Positions 7,342-15,688 are shown, counted from the first letter of the stretch. The stretch is DNA of 34,541 nt from Flavihumibacter sp. CACIAM 22H1 (GCF_001601815.1 NZ_LUKG01000043.1:1-34541), one strand, 5' to 3'. Numbers and translations: made by a program. Notes: a model not told the origin generated them from the sequence alone.

Positions 7342-8175
7342 TCAGCTGACCTGAGTGGAATTTGCTTTATCCTGAAAGGCAGCCCGGAACGCTGCCCCGT
7401 AATTTCTGCTGAGCCGAACCACCGCATCGTTTAACAGCACCAGGTCATAATCCCCGTTCTGGCGCGAGGTATAATGGCGAATTGCCTTTAGCTGTACGAT
7501 AAACGACTTATGTACCCGGATAAAACTGGCCGGATCCAATTGCGCGGACAATCCGCTTAAGGAACCCTTGTACAGGTATTTTTTACCCTGCAGGTGGAGC
7601 TGCACATAAGGTGTTTGCGCTTCCAGGTACCATATATCTTTTACCTGTACCGGAATTTTTCGGCTGCCTTCCGTAACCAGGAGAGTAGAACTATAACTGC
7701 TGGCGGGGTTCTCCGTTGGCGGGGGCAATACCTGTCTTTTCCGGCTGCTCCAGCCATGCCCGATTACCGGAATACTGTATACAACCAGTAAAACGTAGAG
7801 GTATTCGGTTATTGCAAACCAAATGGTTTGTCTGATCTCAAATTGATGGGTATAAAATAAGCCGGATATTAACCAGACCAGCATTGAAAACACCAGCAGA
7901 TGCACCAGTACAGATAAAACAACCCATGTTAACCCCTTTATCAACCGTTGCTTTTTTAGATGCAACAGGCAATTCCACTGAATAGCAATAAGGGGAACAA
8001 ATAAAAACCAGAAACTACTGAATAACAACGATTCCTCCAGGTAATAAGAGCTACCCTGCCGAATGGTATAGAGGTAATCCTGCAGCAGCGTTAACGAAGT
8101 AAGTAATGCGGCAGTCAACCATAACCATTTGATCCGGCTAATATCTTTTACTGTATGAATACGGAGCAGGAACAT
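7342..8175 (-). CDS. Membrane-anchored LytTR DNA-binding regulator
   Basis: The 277-residue protein has about four hydrophobic helices in its first 145 residues (for example WLWLTAALLTSLTLL, LLFSSFWFLFVPLIAI, WVVLSVLVHLLVFSMLVWLI and IWFAITEYLYVLLVVYSIPV). A linker follows, then a LytTR DNA-binding domain from about residue 170 (VQVKDIWYLEAQTPYVQLHL, FIRVHKSFIVQL, VVRLSRNYGAAFRAAF). There is no receiver domain, so the membrane part is probably the sensor or anchor. The gene for the exported dioxygenase/thioredoxin fusion follows and is probably co-transcribed. The gene starts divergently from the cobalamin riboswitch transcript; a near-consensus box TAATTTTC lies about 20 bases upstream of its ATG. 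Family call is firm; the signal is unknown. Confidence 0.88.
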   Translation of the reverse strand: MFLLRIHTVKDISRIKWLWLTAALLTSLTLLQDYLYTIRQGSSYYLEESLLFSSFWFLFVPLIAIQWNCLLHLKKQRLIKGLTWVVLSVLVHLLVFSMLVWLISGLFYTHQFEIRQTIWFAITEYLYVLLVVYSIPVIGHGWSSRKRQVLPPPTENPASSYSSTLLVTEGSRKIPVQVKDIWYLEAQTPYVQLHLQGKKYLYKGSLSGLSAQLDPASFIRVHKSFIVQLKAIRHYTSRQNGDYDLVLLNDAVVRLSRNYGAAFRAAFQDKANSTQVS

Positions 8176-8232
8176 AGGTTGTTTCTTCCCGGAAAATTAC
8201 AAAGAAATTACCGCGGCGCCTTTATTTCCACC

Positions 8233-8240
8233 TATATTTG
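8233..8240 (+). promoter_or_regulatory. Putative -7 promoter box (TATATTTG) for the riboswitch operon
   Basis: TATATTTG matches TAnnTTTG exactly and ends just before the first bases of the cobalamin riboswitch, so transcription would begin around 8246 with the whole aptamer in the leader. No clear -33 element is seen. Confidence 0.6.
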
Positions 8241-8245
8241 GCCTG

Positions 8246-8430
8246 AAATTGGTTCAGCCTGCCAACAGCAGGCCGATTAAAAGGGAACCTGGTGTAAATC
8301 CGGGACTATCCCCGTAGCTGTAAATTTCCATCCAATTGTTCAGTCCCGCAGCCACTGTGCATCGCAGCTTTCGCTAAGGTTCATGGGAAGGCGCTGAATA
8401 AGGAAATAAGTCAGAAGACCTGCCAGTTCA
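8246..8430 (+). ncRNA. Cobalamin (B12) riboswitch
   Basis: The conserved blocks of a cobalamin riboswitch occur in order. A P2-like hairpin GCCTGC/GCAGGC lies at 8257-8273. The core AAGGGAACCTGGTG is at 8281-8294, and CCCCGTAGCTGTAA is at 8310-8323. The B12 box GCAGCCACTGTGC is at 8348-8360. GGGAAGGCGCTGAATAAGG then leads to AAGTCAGAAGACCTGCC at 8408-8424. It lies directly upstream of a DUF6580-like membrane protein and a DUF71 ATPase. It is expected to lower their expression when adenosyl- or other cobalamins are abundant. Confidence 0.95.
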
Positions 8431-8438
8431 TATTTCGT

Positions 8439-8461
8439 CACCGGCTTTCGGGTGAAAAGCC
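8439..8461 (+). promoter_or_regulatory. Probable expression platform hairpins of the B12 riboswitch
   Basis: Right after the aptamer, GGCTTT (8443-8448) can pair with AAAGCC (8456-8461). Alternatively CACC (8439-8442) can pair with GGTG (8451-8454). The two cannot easily coexist, which suits a switch. There is no U-tract after the stem, and the start codon is 16 bases downstream at 8477, so control of translation is more likely than termination. No ribosome-binding sequence that would be masked is obvious. Confidence 0.45.
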
Positions 8462-8476
8462 ATAAACAAAGAAATA

Positions 8477-9073
8477 ATGTCTTTACCAAACAAGCAACCG
8501 TCTTTCGGCTTTTTACTGGTTATTATTGCAGTTACCGCTTTATTGCGCATACCCATTCAGGCAACCGGAAGTTCTCTCGCCAACTTTACGCCGGTAGGCG
8601 CCATGGCATTATTTGCCGGCAGTTATTTCAAACCCTGGTGGAAAGCTTATTTGTTTCCCCTGCTGATATTACTAATAGGCGACCTGCTCATCAATACCCT
8701 GGTTTATGAAGGTAAGTATGGGATCATGTATAAGGGCTGGTATTGGATGTACTGCATTTTTATAGCAATTACCCTAATCGGGCAGCAGTTCCTGGAAAAG
8801 AGGTCGGCTACCCGTATTGTAAGCGCAGGCATCGGCGCCTCCCTGCTTTTCTGGATGGTAGCCGATTTTATCGTTTGGGCAGGAGGTGGAACTGACCTGC
8901 GCACCATGCAGCCCCTTAGCCGCAACCTAGATGGTTTGTTACAGTGCTATTGGCAGGGCTTTCCTTTTGCACTCAATTTTATGGCCGGCACCCTAGTATA
9001 CACATCGCTGTTGTTCGGGATAAGTTATCTTTTATGGAAGCCAGGATCAACCGCTTTACCCCAACATGGATAA
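8477..9073 (+). CDS. DUF6580-like membrane protein, putative corrinoid/cobalt transport component
   Basis: The 198-residue protein is almost entirely membrane helices (about five or six). It has an N-terminal segment FLLVIIAVTALLRI, a motif ANFTPVGAMALFAGSYF (about residues 35-51), and a C-terminal helix block LNFMAGTLVYTSLLFGISYLL. This pattern resembles the DUF6580 family and, more loosely, ECF-transporter substrate-binding (S) subunits. It is the first gene behind a cobalamin riboswitch and overlaps the next gene by 8 bases. Uptake of cobalamin, a precursor or cobalt is therefore the best guess. No ECF energy-coupling subunits are present in this window. Family call is moderately sure; substrate is inferred from the riboswitch only. 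Confidence 0.72.
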   Translation: MSLPNKQPSFGFLLVIIAVTALLRIPIQATGSSLANFTPVGAMALFAGSYFKPWWKAYLFPLLILLIGDLLINTLVYEGKYGIMYKGWYWMYCIFIAITLIGQQFLEKRSATRIVSAGIGASLLFWMVADFIVWAGGGTDLRTMQPLSRNLDGLLQCYWQGFPFALNFMAGTLVYTSLLFGISYLLWKPGSTALPQHG

Positions 9074-9722
9074 GAGGATGAAAAATTGTCTGAGCAGCTG
9101 GAGCGGTGGAAAAGACAGTGCCTATGCACTTTATCTGGCCAAATTGCAGGGATACCAGCCCATTGCCTTATTGAATATGATGAATGAAAGGGGTCTGATC
9201 AGCCGCAGCCATGGCATTCCATTTTCTGTTTTAAAACAACAGGCAGCTGCCATGTCCATTCCTTTGTATGCAATTCCAAGTTCCTGGGAAGAGTATGAAG
9301 CCAGGTTTATACAGACCCTGCAATCTATTCAGTCTGCCAGCCCCTATTCGCAGGTAGTTTTTGGTGATATTGATTTACAGGCACATCGTGATTGGGAAGA
9401 AAAAGTATGTTCGGCAGCCGGTTTAACTGCATTTCTTCCGCTGTGGCAAAGAGACAGAAAAGAACTGGTTCTGGAAATGCTACAGGCAGGATTTGAAACG
9501 ATCATCGTCAGCTGCCAATCTGAACTCGGACCAGATTTCTTAGGAAAAAAACTGTGTACCCACCTGGTGCAGGACTTGGAGGCAAGAGGCATTGACCCCT
9601 GTGGCGAAAACGGCGAATTTCATACGCTTGTTACGAATTGCCCACTCTTTAAACAGCCGGTTCAACTGGCCATAGCAGGGAAAATAAAGCACCAGGACTA
9701 TTGTTTTCTTCAATTCAGATAA
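9066..9722 (+). CDS. DUF71/COG2102 PP-loop ATP pyrophosphatase, B12-linked subgroup
   Basis: The 218-residue protein carries the ATP-pyrophosphatase PP-loop SGGKDS at residues 13-18 and the family's C-terminal GENGEFHT at about 180-187. Archaeal and eukaryotic relatives (Dph6) amidate diphthine. Bacteria lack diphthamide, and a bacterial subgroup has been predicted from gene context to act in B12 salvage. Here it overlaps the preceding membrane protein gene by 8 bases under a cobalamin riboswitch, which supports that prediction, perhaps as an ATP-dependent amide-forming step on a corrinoid. A start at the second ATG (9078) is also possible. It is convergent with the caspase gene, with only 43 bases between them. 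Confidence 0.88.
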   Translation: MDKRMKNCLSSWSGGKDSAYALYLAKLQGYQPIALLNMMNERGLISRSHGIPFSVLKQQAAAMSIPLYAIPSSWEEYEARFIQTLQSIQSASPYSQVVFGDIDLQAHRDWEEKVCSAAGLTAFLPLWQRDRKELVLEMLQAGFETIIVSCQSELGPDFLGKKLCTHLVQDLEARGIDPCGENGEFHTLVTNCPLFKQPVQLAIAGKIKHQDYCFLQFR

Positions 9723-9765
9723 TCCCTGGTTAAAGCAGGAAGCTATACTAGAACAATATGCTTTT

Positions 9766-12700
9766 TTAGCGGGTGCGCAATACCAGGTTGGAAAATTGAT
9801 TTTCTGCACGTGTAACTGGTTGCTGCCTTCCTTCGGACAATAAACTAACCTGCCTGGCAACATATATTTGCAGCTCCGATAAATCAATAACGCCATCCTT
9901 ATTTTCATCTGCCAGAAAAGATTTTAAGCCCTCTAACAAGCAGTGCGTAAAAAGGCCGTTTTTTACCGTTCCCTCTTCCCAAGAAAATTCACGGCTGGAA
10001 GAAGAAGATAATATATTAGCCCCAATTCCTTTATCCCCCTCCAAAAAATACTGCCGCATCAACTCATACGTCGAAAATGTAGTTAAACCGGGAGCAGTTT
10101 TCTGTTGCTGTACAGTACCAAAAACCACATTGCCTTTAACTGTACGTTGCTTTTCCTCTTGCTTTCTTTCCTCCTTATCAAAATCACCGGAATGACAAGC
10201 GTCCAAAAAAACGATCCTGTTCCTTGCGGGTATCGAATCCAGTATACCCTCCAGATCATACATACTTAACCCACGCTTTTCTGGCGCAGAAAAATCAATA
10301 TCATAGGTAGAAAGATAATAATCTAATGATTGACTGATCAATCCATGTCCTGCAAAATAGATCATGACTACATCGTCCACACTTGTTTTCAAGAGCTCCT
10401 TCTTTATGGCCAGAACTTTTTCCCTGGTGACTTGCTCATTCACCAGATTAATAGGCACAATAGCCTGGAAAGGTGCAGGATTTTGTTTAAAGTATGCCAG
10501 TATATCTTTACTGTCTTTATCTGCAAACTGAAGATTCCTGGCAGCATCTTTAAACTTAGAACTGCCGATGGCAACCAGGTAAACAGTTCGTTGTGGGATA
10601 GCCGCTTTGCGGTTTATGGATAAATACTCTCTTGTACTTTCTATACCGGAGCTATTACCAAGTGATATTTCTATATCATTCTTTCCAACCATCAATGGAA
10701 GTGAAAGCGTAGTTTCCATTAAATACCCTTGCTGTTGAACCGTAGATTTTACAGGCCGTCCCTTTGTACCGAAAACAGCAACGCCGTTTACCCGTACCCA
10801 AATTCTTTCTATAGGTGATTTAACATCCTGTCCCTTAACAATTACTTGTACAGAAGCGCTTTCTACCTGATTTTTAATATCATTTGTACCAATAGAAATT
10901 TTAGGTGCAGATTGAATGGGAATTTCTACCGTTTTTATACCGGTTCTTTTCAAGCGCATCTCATACGCCTTCTGCAAACTATTTCTGCTATCAGTATTCA
11001 AATATCCGATTGAGGTCAATACTTTATCGGGGCGGTTGAGAATAGCATCAAACTGGCTATAATTATAAGTACTTCCGTTATACAGATAAGCCAGGTTGTT
11101 AACCGAATTTTTATTAGTCATGTAATATCCTTCTCTATTGACCAATAGGTAGGACGAATAGTCAGTGGACAGGAATTGAAAGACGAGCTCTCCAGTTTTA
11201 TAATCTAAAAACTTTACTGTTTTATCGCCTTCCACACCGTAGAGGTATTTTCTATCGGGCGATAGATTAACTGTGTAAAAAAGATACCGTTCGTTCTGAT
11301 TCACCTGTCGAATCGGTACAGATGTTTTAACCGACCATTCGATTATCCTTGCATCTGCACCGGTTGTTACAAAATTTTCATTTGAGGTAAAGCAGGCAGC
11401 TGTTGCACTGATGTTAACCGTTGTATTGAGCCAGCTCTTAAACAAGCCATTCACCTTTACCGTAAATCCATCAGACAATTTTGTCTCATATAAAAGTTTC
11501 CTTTGTTCCAATGAAAATACCCCGATTGCGCCGTCAAGTGTTACATATACCAAATGCTTTTTATCTGGCGAAAAAGCTACTTCAAATAAAAAAGATTGGT
11601 ATTCAATTTTTGATTCCTTACGGGTTATTTTTATTTTTTCCAGCAACTTGCCAGTCTTATCCCAATAAGCTACATACAAATCTGCTGTACCCTTGGGTTT
11701 CCTGCTGCATAATACGGCCACAATGGTTCCATTGTTATCAATAACCTGGGGCATTATTGCAAAAAAACTATCTCTTTTTTCCCTGATTGCTAATTCAGCC
11801 AACAGTTTCATATCCTTATCTTTCCAGTCGTACAGGGAGCTGTTAACGATGTATTGTTGCTGTGTTGGTATGGGTAGTACAAAATAGGTTTCCTGGTATT
11901 GTTTTATAGACGTCTGCTTTACTGGTTTAGAAAAGTCAAGAGGTCTTTCTATAACCAACTTGGAGTCAGCTGTTCCACAAAGTCCCAAGGGCCGGTAATC
12001 TAATTGAAAAATACTGTTGTTGGCAGAATTAAACGCTGTTGTTCGCATACCTAATTCATGTATAGGCCGCAGGCTTCCAAAACTTAAACTTCCCAGGTAA
12101 GTGGTATCCATACAGGTAACTGCAGGTCCGATACTTTGTACCCTGCCATCTTTTAAATTCAACAAAAAACCATTTTGTGAAAGCTTAGGGAAATAGATCA
12201 GGGAGGTATCAATAAATACGGGGTCAAATAAACTTAGATTTCCTTTCAATGGCGAAAACTGCCCGGCAATGGTATTTGTCCTAAGGCTGTGAATTACCAT
12301 ATTTATAGAACATTCGGCTATCAGGCTGCGATCCCTTGAAATTGCCACTAACTTTCCGCCGTTGAATTGCCCTGATTTCAATAAACCTGCTTCTACTCCA
12401 GTAGTCGGCTCTCCGTGCATATAGGAGAAAATAACCTGGTCGCTAAAAAAATCTTTTGCAACAATCTGGTGATCATTACCAACCACTTTATCGTCAAAGT
12501 AAAGACTTAGGTCGGTATCCGTTGTAATTGTTTCAACAGATAATATATTAGATCTTTTTTCTGGAACCGGAACAATAGTATTTGACAGTTTTCGCCTTGG
12601 ATTAGTAAAGCCCTCCGCTGTTAGGTACAAGAGCGTGTCTTTCGAAAAATAATAGGTCTTATCCTTCAATTTTATATCTCCTTTTAATAATAGTGCAATG

Positions 12701-13509
12701 TCCTCACCGACAAAACGCAGCGCTCCCACCTCAGAAACCCTTGAAACGCGTGGAATTTCAAAACTTTCATTTACCGTGAGTTTAGCATTTAAGGAATTTA
12801 CAAGAGGGAACTTATAACATCTTTTATCGGTAGTTACAACCGCAATACGTTTACAGTTATCATCAATAGCCACCTTTGTTAATAAAGCTGTCTGATCATT
12901 TAGTTCAATAGATTTTTTAATCAGTAGTTTTGTACCCTCGCTGATTTTTGCATACGGATGCTCAATAGTGGCTAGCGTCCTGGATTCCAGTTCGCCTGTA
13001 TTTTTCCGTACCTCGAAACCGTATATTCCGGCGGCACCATTAGATTGTAAAACCAATAAGATCTTATCGCCCAGTTCAGAAAACAATGCATGTGTATAAT
13101 ATAAACCCTGCTCAGGCGGAGCAAACACATAAACTTCCTTATTTGCCTGTAAATCGTAAAGTATGAACTCGCCGGCAGGAAAATCCGGAATCAATAATTT
13201 CTTTGAATCTTTGCTAAAACTTGCCTGGGGCAGGTATAACAGGGATGGCAATTTAGTTAAAGGAGCCGTTATTCTCTTTATCTGCTTCATCGTAGCAACA
13301 TCCCAAATAATATGTTCGTTTGCTTCATTTCGCCCATACAGATATTTATTATTGCCCGAAAACTCGAAAAATGACAGGGATTCCTGCGAAAATCCCGATT
13401 GAACGGCTATTTGGGGAGCCGTTTGCGTTTTATCCTGTGCATATAGCTCTAAATAGCCCTTTAGTAAAAACAACAAGCCCACTAAAATAGGCCTCCCGAT
13501 TTTATTCAT
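9766..13509 (-). CDS. Exported beta-propeller protein with C-terminal caspase (peptidase C14) domain
   Basis: I start at 13509, which gives a signal peptide (MNKIGRPILVGLLFLLKGYL, cleaved near YAQ); the frame is open 32 codons further upstream inside the previous gene. The 1247-residue product has a long N-terminal part with WD40-like blades (SGNNKYLYGRNEANEHIIWD, and FVTTGADARIIEWS then LSPDRKYLYGVEGDKTVKFL). An Ig-like segment lies near residues 880-970 (VNGVAVFG, VGKNDIEISLGNSSG). The caspase domain runs from about residue 973 (RTVYLVAIGSSKF) to the end. The catalytic pair is visible: His1055 in YFAGHG and Cys1105 in FLDACHSGD. An EF-hand loop DENKDGVIDLSE lies at 1201-1212. It overlaps the upstream gene by 8 bases and is the last of three linked genes. 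Domain call is firm; biological role is unknown. Confidence 0.9.
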   Translation of the reverse strand: MNKIGRPILVGLLFLLKGYLELYAQDKTQTAPQIAVQSGFSQESLSFFEFSGNNKYLYGRNEANEHIIWDVATMKQIKRITAPLTKLPSLLYLPQASFSKDSKKLLIPDFPAGEFILYDLQANKEVYVFAPPEQGLYYTHALFSELGDKILLVLQSNGAAGIYGFEVRKNTGELESRTLATIEHPYAKISEGTKLLIKKSIELNDQTALLTKVAIDDNCKRIAVVTTDKRCYKFPLVNSLNAKLTVNESFEIPRVSRVSEVGALRFVGEDIALLLKGDIKLKDKTYYFSKDTLLYLTAEGFTNPRRKLSNTIVPVPEKRSNILSVETITTDTDLSLYFDDKVVGNDHQIVAKDFFSDQVIFSYMHGEPTTGVEAGLLKSGQFNGGKLVAISRDRSLIAECSINMVIHSLRTNTIAGQFSPLKGNLSLFDPVFIDTSLIYFPKLSQNGFLLNLKDGRVQSIGPAVTCMDTTYLGSLSFGSLRPIHELGMRTTAFNSANNSIFQLDYRPLGLCGTADSKLVIERPLDFSKPVKQTSIKQYQETYFVLPIPTQQQYIVNSSLYDWKDKDMKLLAELAIREKRDSFFAIMPQVIDNNGTIVAVLCSRKPKGTADLYVAYWDKTGKLLEKIKITRKESKIEYQSFLFEVAFSPDKKHLVYVTLDGAIGVFSLEQRKLLYETKLSDGFTVKVNGLFKSWLNTTVNISATAACFTSNENFVTTGADARIIEWSVKTSVPIRQVNQNERYLFYTVNLSPDRKYLYGVEGDKTVKFLDYKTGELVFQFLSTDYSSYLLVNREGYYMTNKNSVNNLAYLYNGSTYNYSQFDAILNRPDKVLTSIGYLNTDSRNSLQKAYEMRLKRTGIKTVEIPIQSAPKISIGTNDIKNQVESASVQVIVKGQDVKSPIERIWVRVNGVAVFGTKGRPVKSTVQQQGYLMETTLSLPLMVGKNDIEISLGNSSGIESTREYLSINRKAAIPQRTVYLVAIGSSKFKDAARNLQFADKDSKDILAYFKQNPAPFQAIVPINLVNEQVTREKVLAIKKELLKTSVDDVVMIYFAGHGLISQSLDYYLSTYDIDFSAPEKRGLSMYDLEGILDSIPARNRIVFLDACHSGDFDKEERKQEEKQRTVKGNVVFGTVQQQKTAPGLTTFSTYELMRQYFLEGDKGIGANILSSSSSREFSWEEGTVKNGLFTHCLLEGLKSFLADENKDGVIDLSELQIYVARQVSLLSEGRQQPVTRAENQFSNLVLRTR

Positions 13510-14308
13510 ATGCTTGAAGATAATATTGTTGTATTTCCTGTTGTAGGAGGTAATCGGCCCTTGGATTTCCCTTATATTTTCGTTCCAGAACTGTTCGGAC
13601 AGCATTCAGCTCATCCCGGCTGCCCGGAGATGAAACGACCTGCAAATACAAATTTCCAAGTAAACTGGATTCATTGTTGTTACCATCAAAATAGTACAAC
13701 GCTGCTGTCATATATTGCGTTGATTTTACTGGTAACTGTTTAGGCAAAACGTAGGGCATAATATATAATCGCCAGGTATTTTTTTCCTGCGCTGTAGCTC
13801 TACTCCAAATTTTTACATTTTCAATAAAGTCTCCTTCCCGGAATTGCAGGTAAAAAAAATGAGCAGAATCGGCCAATGCTTTTATCTGAACAGGAATAAA
13901 AAAACTATCAGCCAGTATTACCCGAAAGCTATCCCGGATAGAAGAAGACCTGATATAAGCAGATACCTCATCGTTAGTCTGAATAGAGGGGCTGCGACTT
14001 GCAGTCAGATTTACCTTTCCGGCAGGTATAAAATTTTCACTAACCGTAACAAGTACCCTTGAAGAAAGAGTATTACGGCTAGCTGCCATCTTGTCCTTAA
14101 TAACAAATCGTCCCTTTGAAGGATGTAAAACAACCAGCCTGTCCATTGCGGTTGAATAAATCAGTTTATCAGACAACCGTATGCTATCACCGGCTTTTAA
14201 TTCTTTCGAACTATTAAACGGGGTAATCTTTCCCTTTACATTGGTAATATACCACCAATCACCCGATTGGTGCCAGCCAAAGAGTAAAAGAACAAACCAG
14301 CGTATCAT
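13502..14308 (-). CDS. Exported protein of unknown family in the CHASE2-caspase operon
   Basis: I start at 14308 (MIRWFVLLLFGWHQSG), two bases after the stop of the CHASE2 gene; the frame is open 41 codons further into that gene but the extra residues are low-quality. The 268-residue product has a short signal peptide. An N-terminal beta-rich block follows: YITNVKGKITPFNSSKELKA, then GDSIRLSDKLIYSTAMDRLV and GRFVIKD, loosely recalling the first strands of FecR-type domains. The remainder is uncharacterised, with one segment resembling extracytoplasmic beta-sandwich sequence (ADSAHFFYLQFREGDFIENV). The C-terminus is rich in Gln, Tyr and Glu. Its stop overlaps the caspase start by 8 bases, implying coupled translation. 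I do not recognise the family; a periplasmic linker or adaptor between sensor and caspase is a guess. Confidence 0.75.
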   Translation of the reverse strand: MIRWFVLLLFGWHQSGDWWYITNVKGKITPFNSSKELKAGDSIRLSDKLIYSTAMDRLVVLHPSKGRFVIKDKMAASRNTLSSRVLVTVSENFIPAGKVNLTASRSPSIQTNDEVSAYIRSSSIRDSFRVILADSFFIPVQIKALADSAHFFYLQFREGDFIENVKIWSRATAQEKNTWRLYIMPYVLPKQLPVKSTQYMTAALYYFDGNNNESSLLGNLYLQVVSSPGSRDELNAVRTVLERKYKGNPRADYLLQQEIQQYYLQAYE

Positions 14309-14310
14309 AT

Positions 14311-15483
14311 CTATCTTATTAAAAACTGTATTCTTTTTTTCATTGCAAGAACAACACCTAAACAGATCATAACCAATAAAGGATTTAGAAAAACAGAAAA
14401 CTTGAAAAAAGAAAAAAAACAACCTATCCAAAGAACACCAGTAATAGAAAGCAGTTTAAATAATCGCCAGGCGTTTTTTTGCCATCCAGGTTTTCTTTTC
14501 GCTTCAGTCAATTCCTCCAAGTCGCGCATTTCTGCAAAATAGACATACAAAGCAACCAGCATCGAAAAAATCGCTACATACAGCAACCATCCCAGGGTAA
14601 TCTGGTTTTCGCCCTTATCAAAGCTTTGAAAAACATTTGCCAGGATATGTGTGCCCGAATATTTTCCTTCATAGGTATCATGCACATCATTTTCAAAATC
14701 TCCCAGGAAAATAATTCGATTTCGGATGAATTTTGCCAGCAATGCTTTGTTCTGCGTTTGGAATAGATCTGTCAATTCTTTCAAGTAATAAAAGGAGCTG
14801 GCACCCTCTGCATAAGCAGGTTCTTTTCGCAGAGTAAAACTTGGAATAAGATTTGCATAATAAATTCCCTTTCCGTTCCAGATAAAACCGCCCGAACGGG
14901 CAAAATTTTCACCGTCTATATTTGCTTTTAACTTTAATGGGATCGTCGGCTTATTTTGTTCAGGCCATAAATGATATTTTACCAACTTCTCGCTGGCTTC
15001 CCACCCACTGCTTTGCAAATAACCAGCATAGCCCGTTTCAATTTTTTTAAAAACCGGTAATAAAGGCCCATTATCATCTTCTCCAAAGGGTATTAGAAGG
15101 GGTCGAAGTTTTTCCATCGCCCGTTGCAATGTATCATCATCTTCTGTTGACAGATCAAATAATAAATCACAGATCACAGCTTTGGGTCTGATCGCTGTAT
15201 CTGCTGTTATGAGAGAAAAAAAAGTCGCCAACCGCATCCGGTCGGTAATCGATAAGTTACCAGTAGCGTCTTCCAGTTCAACCAATTTTTTTGAACGGCT
15301 CACGTCAATAAATAAATAAGCATCTGACTGACCCGGAGGATTTTTGATCACCTTATCTACAATTGATACCGAACGGGCAAAGCTCTCTTCAACAGCTGTA
15401 TTGTAAGTAATCAATGGGGAAACAATGAATAGAAGAAAAATTATAGTGGCGCTTATCAAAAAAACAAGCAATTGTTTCGCCAT
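14311..15483 (-). CDS. CHASE2-like membrane sensor protein
   Basis: The 390-residue protein has one N-terminal membrane helix (about residues 5-24). A periplasmic domain of about 270 residues follows, then three C-terminal helices (about 297-320, 340-362 and 365-382) and a very short basic tail. The periplasmic part ends in NRIIFLGDFENDVHDTYEG and KYSGTHILANVFQSF. It also has SDAYLFIDVSRS near the front and PKAVICDLLFD. This is the layout of CHASE2 sensor domains. No kinase, cyclase, CHAT or other output domain is attached, so the signal would have to pass to another protein. It is first in an operon with the exported unknown protein (2-base gap) and the caspase. The 205-base gap upstream (15484-15688) separates it from a divergent sigma gene and holds a 7-bp-stem hairpin at 15552-15571. 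Confidence 0.8.
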   Translation of the reverse strand: MAKQLLVFLISATIIFLLFIVSPLITYNTAVEESFARSVSIVDKVIKNPPGQSDAYLFIDVSRSKKLVELEDATGNLSITDRMRLATFFSLITADTAIRPKAVICDLLFDLSTEDDDTLQRAMEKLRPLLIPFGEDDNGPLLPVFKKIETGYAGYLQSSGWEASEKLVKYHLWPEQNKPTIPLKLKANIDGENFARSGGFIWNGKGIYYANLIPSFTLRKEPAYAEGASSFYYLKELTDLFQTQNKALLAKFIRNRIIFLGDFENDVHDTYEGKYSGTHILANVFQSFDKGENQITLGWLLYVAIFSMLVALYVYFAEMRDLEELTEAKRKPGWQKNAWRLFKLLSITGVLWIGCFFSFFKFSVFLNPLLVMICLGVVLAMKKRIQFLIR

Positions 15484-15688
15484 AGTTTCGGTATAATTAT
15501 ATTAATTTTCCTTAATCTATAAAAGAAAAGCCAATCAGCCAAGTATTTAGACAGGTTTACCGAAAAACCTGCAAGCCCCCTGCCTATTTTCAAAATTCAC
15601 CAAAACTTGGCAAATTTTCACAAGACGATTCGCTCTGCTGGATTTAGTCTAAGTTTATTCCAGGACCCACGACTACCAATGACTGCTT

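Noticed and set aside
9874-9909. EF-hand loop in the caspase domain as a novelty in itself
   Set aside because: The loop is perfect (DENKDGVIDLSE), but similar D-x-N-x-D-G segments are common in bacterial caspase-like proteins; kept only as an annotation detail.
13510-13605. Longer N-terminus of the caspase protein
   Set aside because: It would lie inside the upstream gene and hide the clear signal peptide that begins at 13509.
14309-14431. Longer N-terminus of the middle gene of the caspase cassette
   Set aside because: The extra residues are Phe/Cys-rich and antithetic to a normal start; the Met at 14308 gives a signal peptide and the usual tight gene spacing.
15552-15571. 7-bp-stem hairpin (CAGGTTT/AAACCTG) in the gap between the CHASE2 and sigma genes
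   Set aside because: Short stem without a U-tract in a divergent promoter region; no function can be supported.
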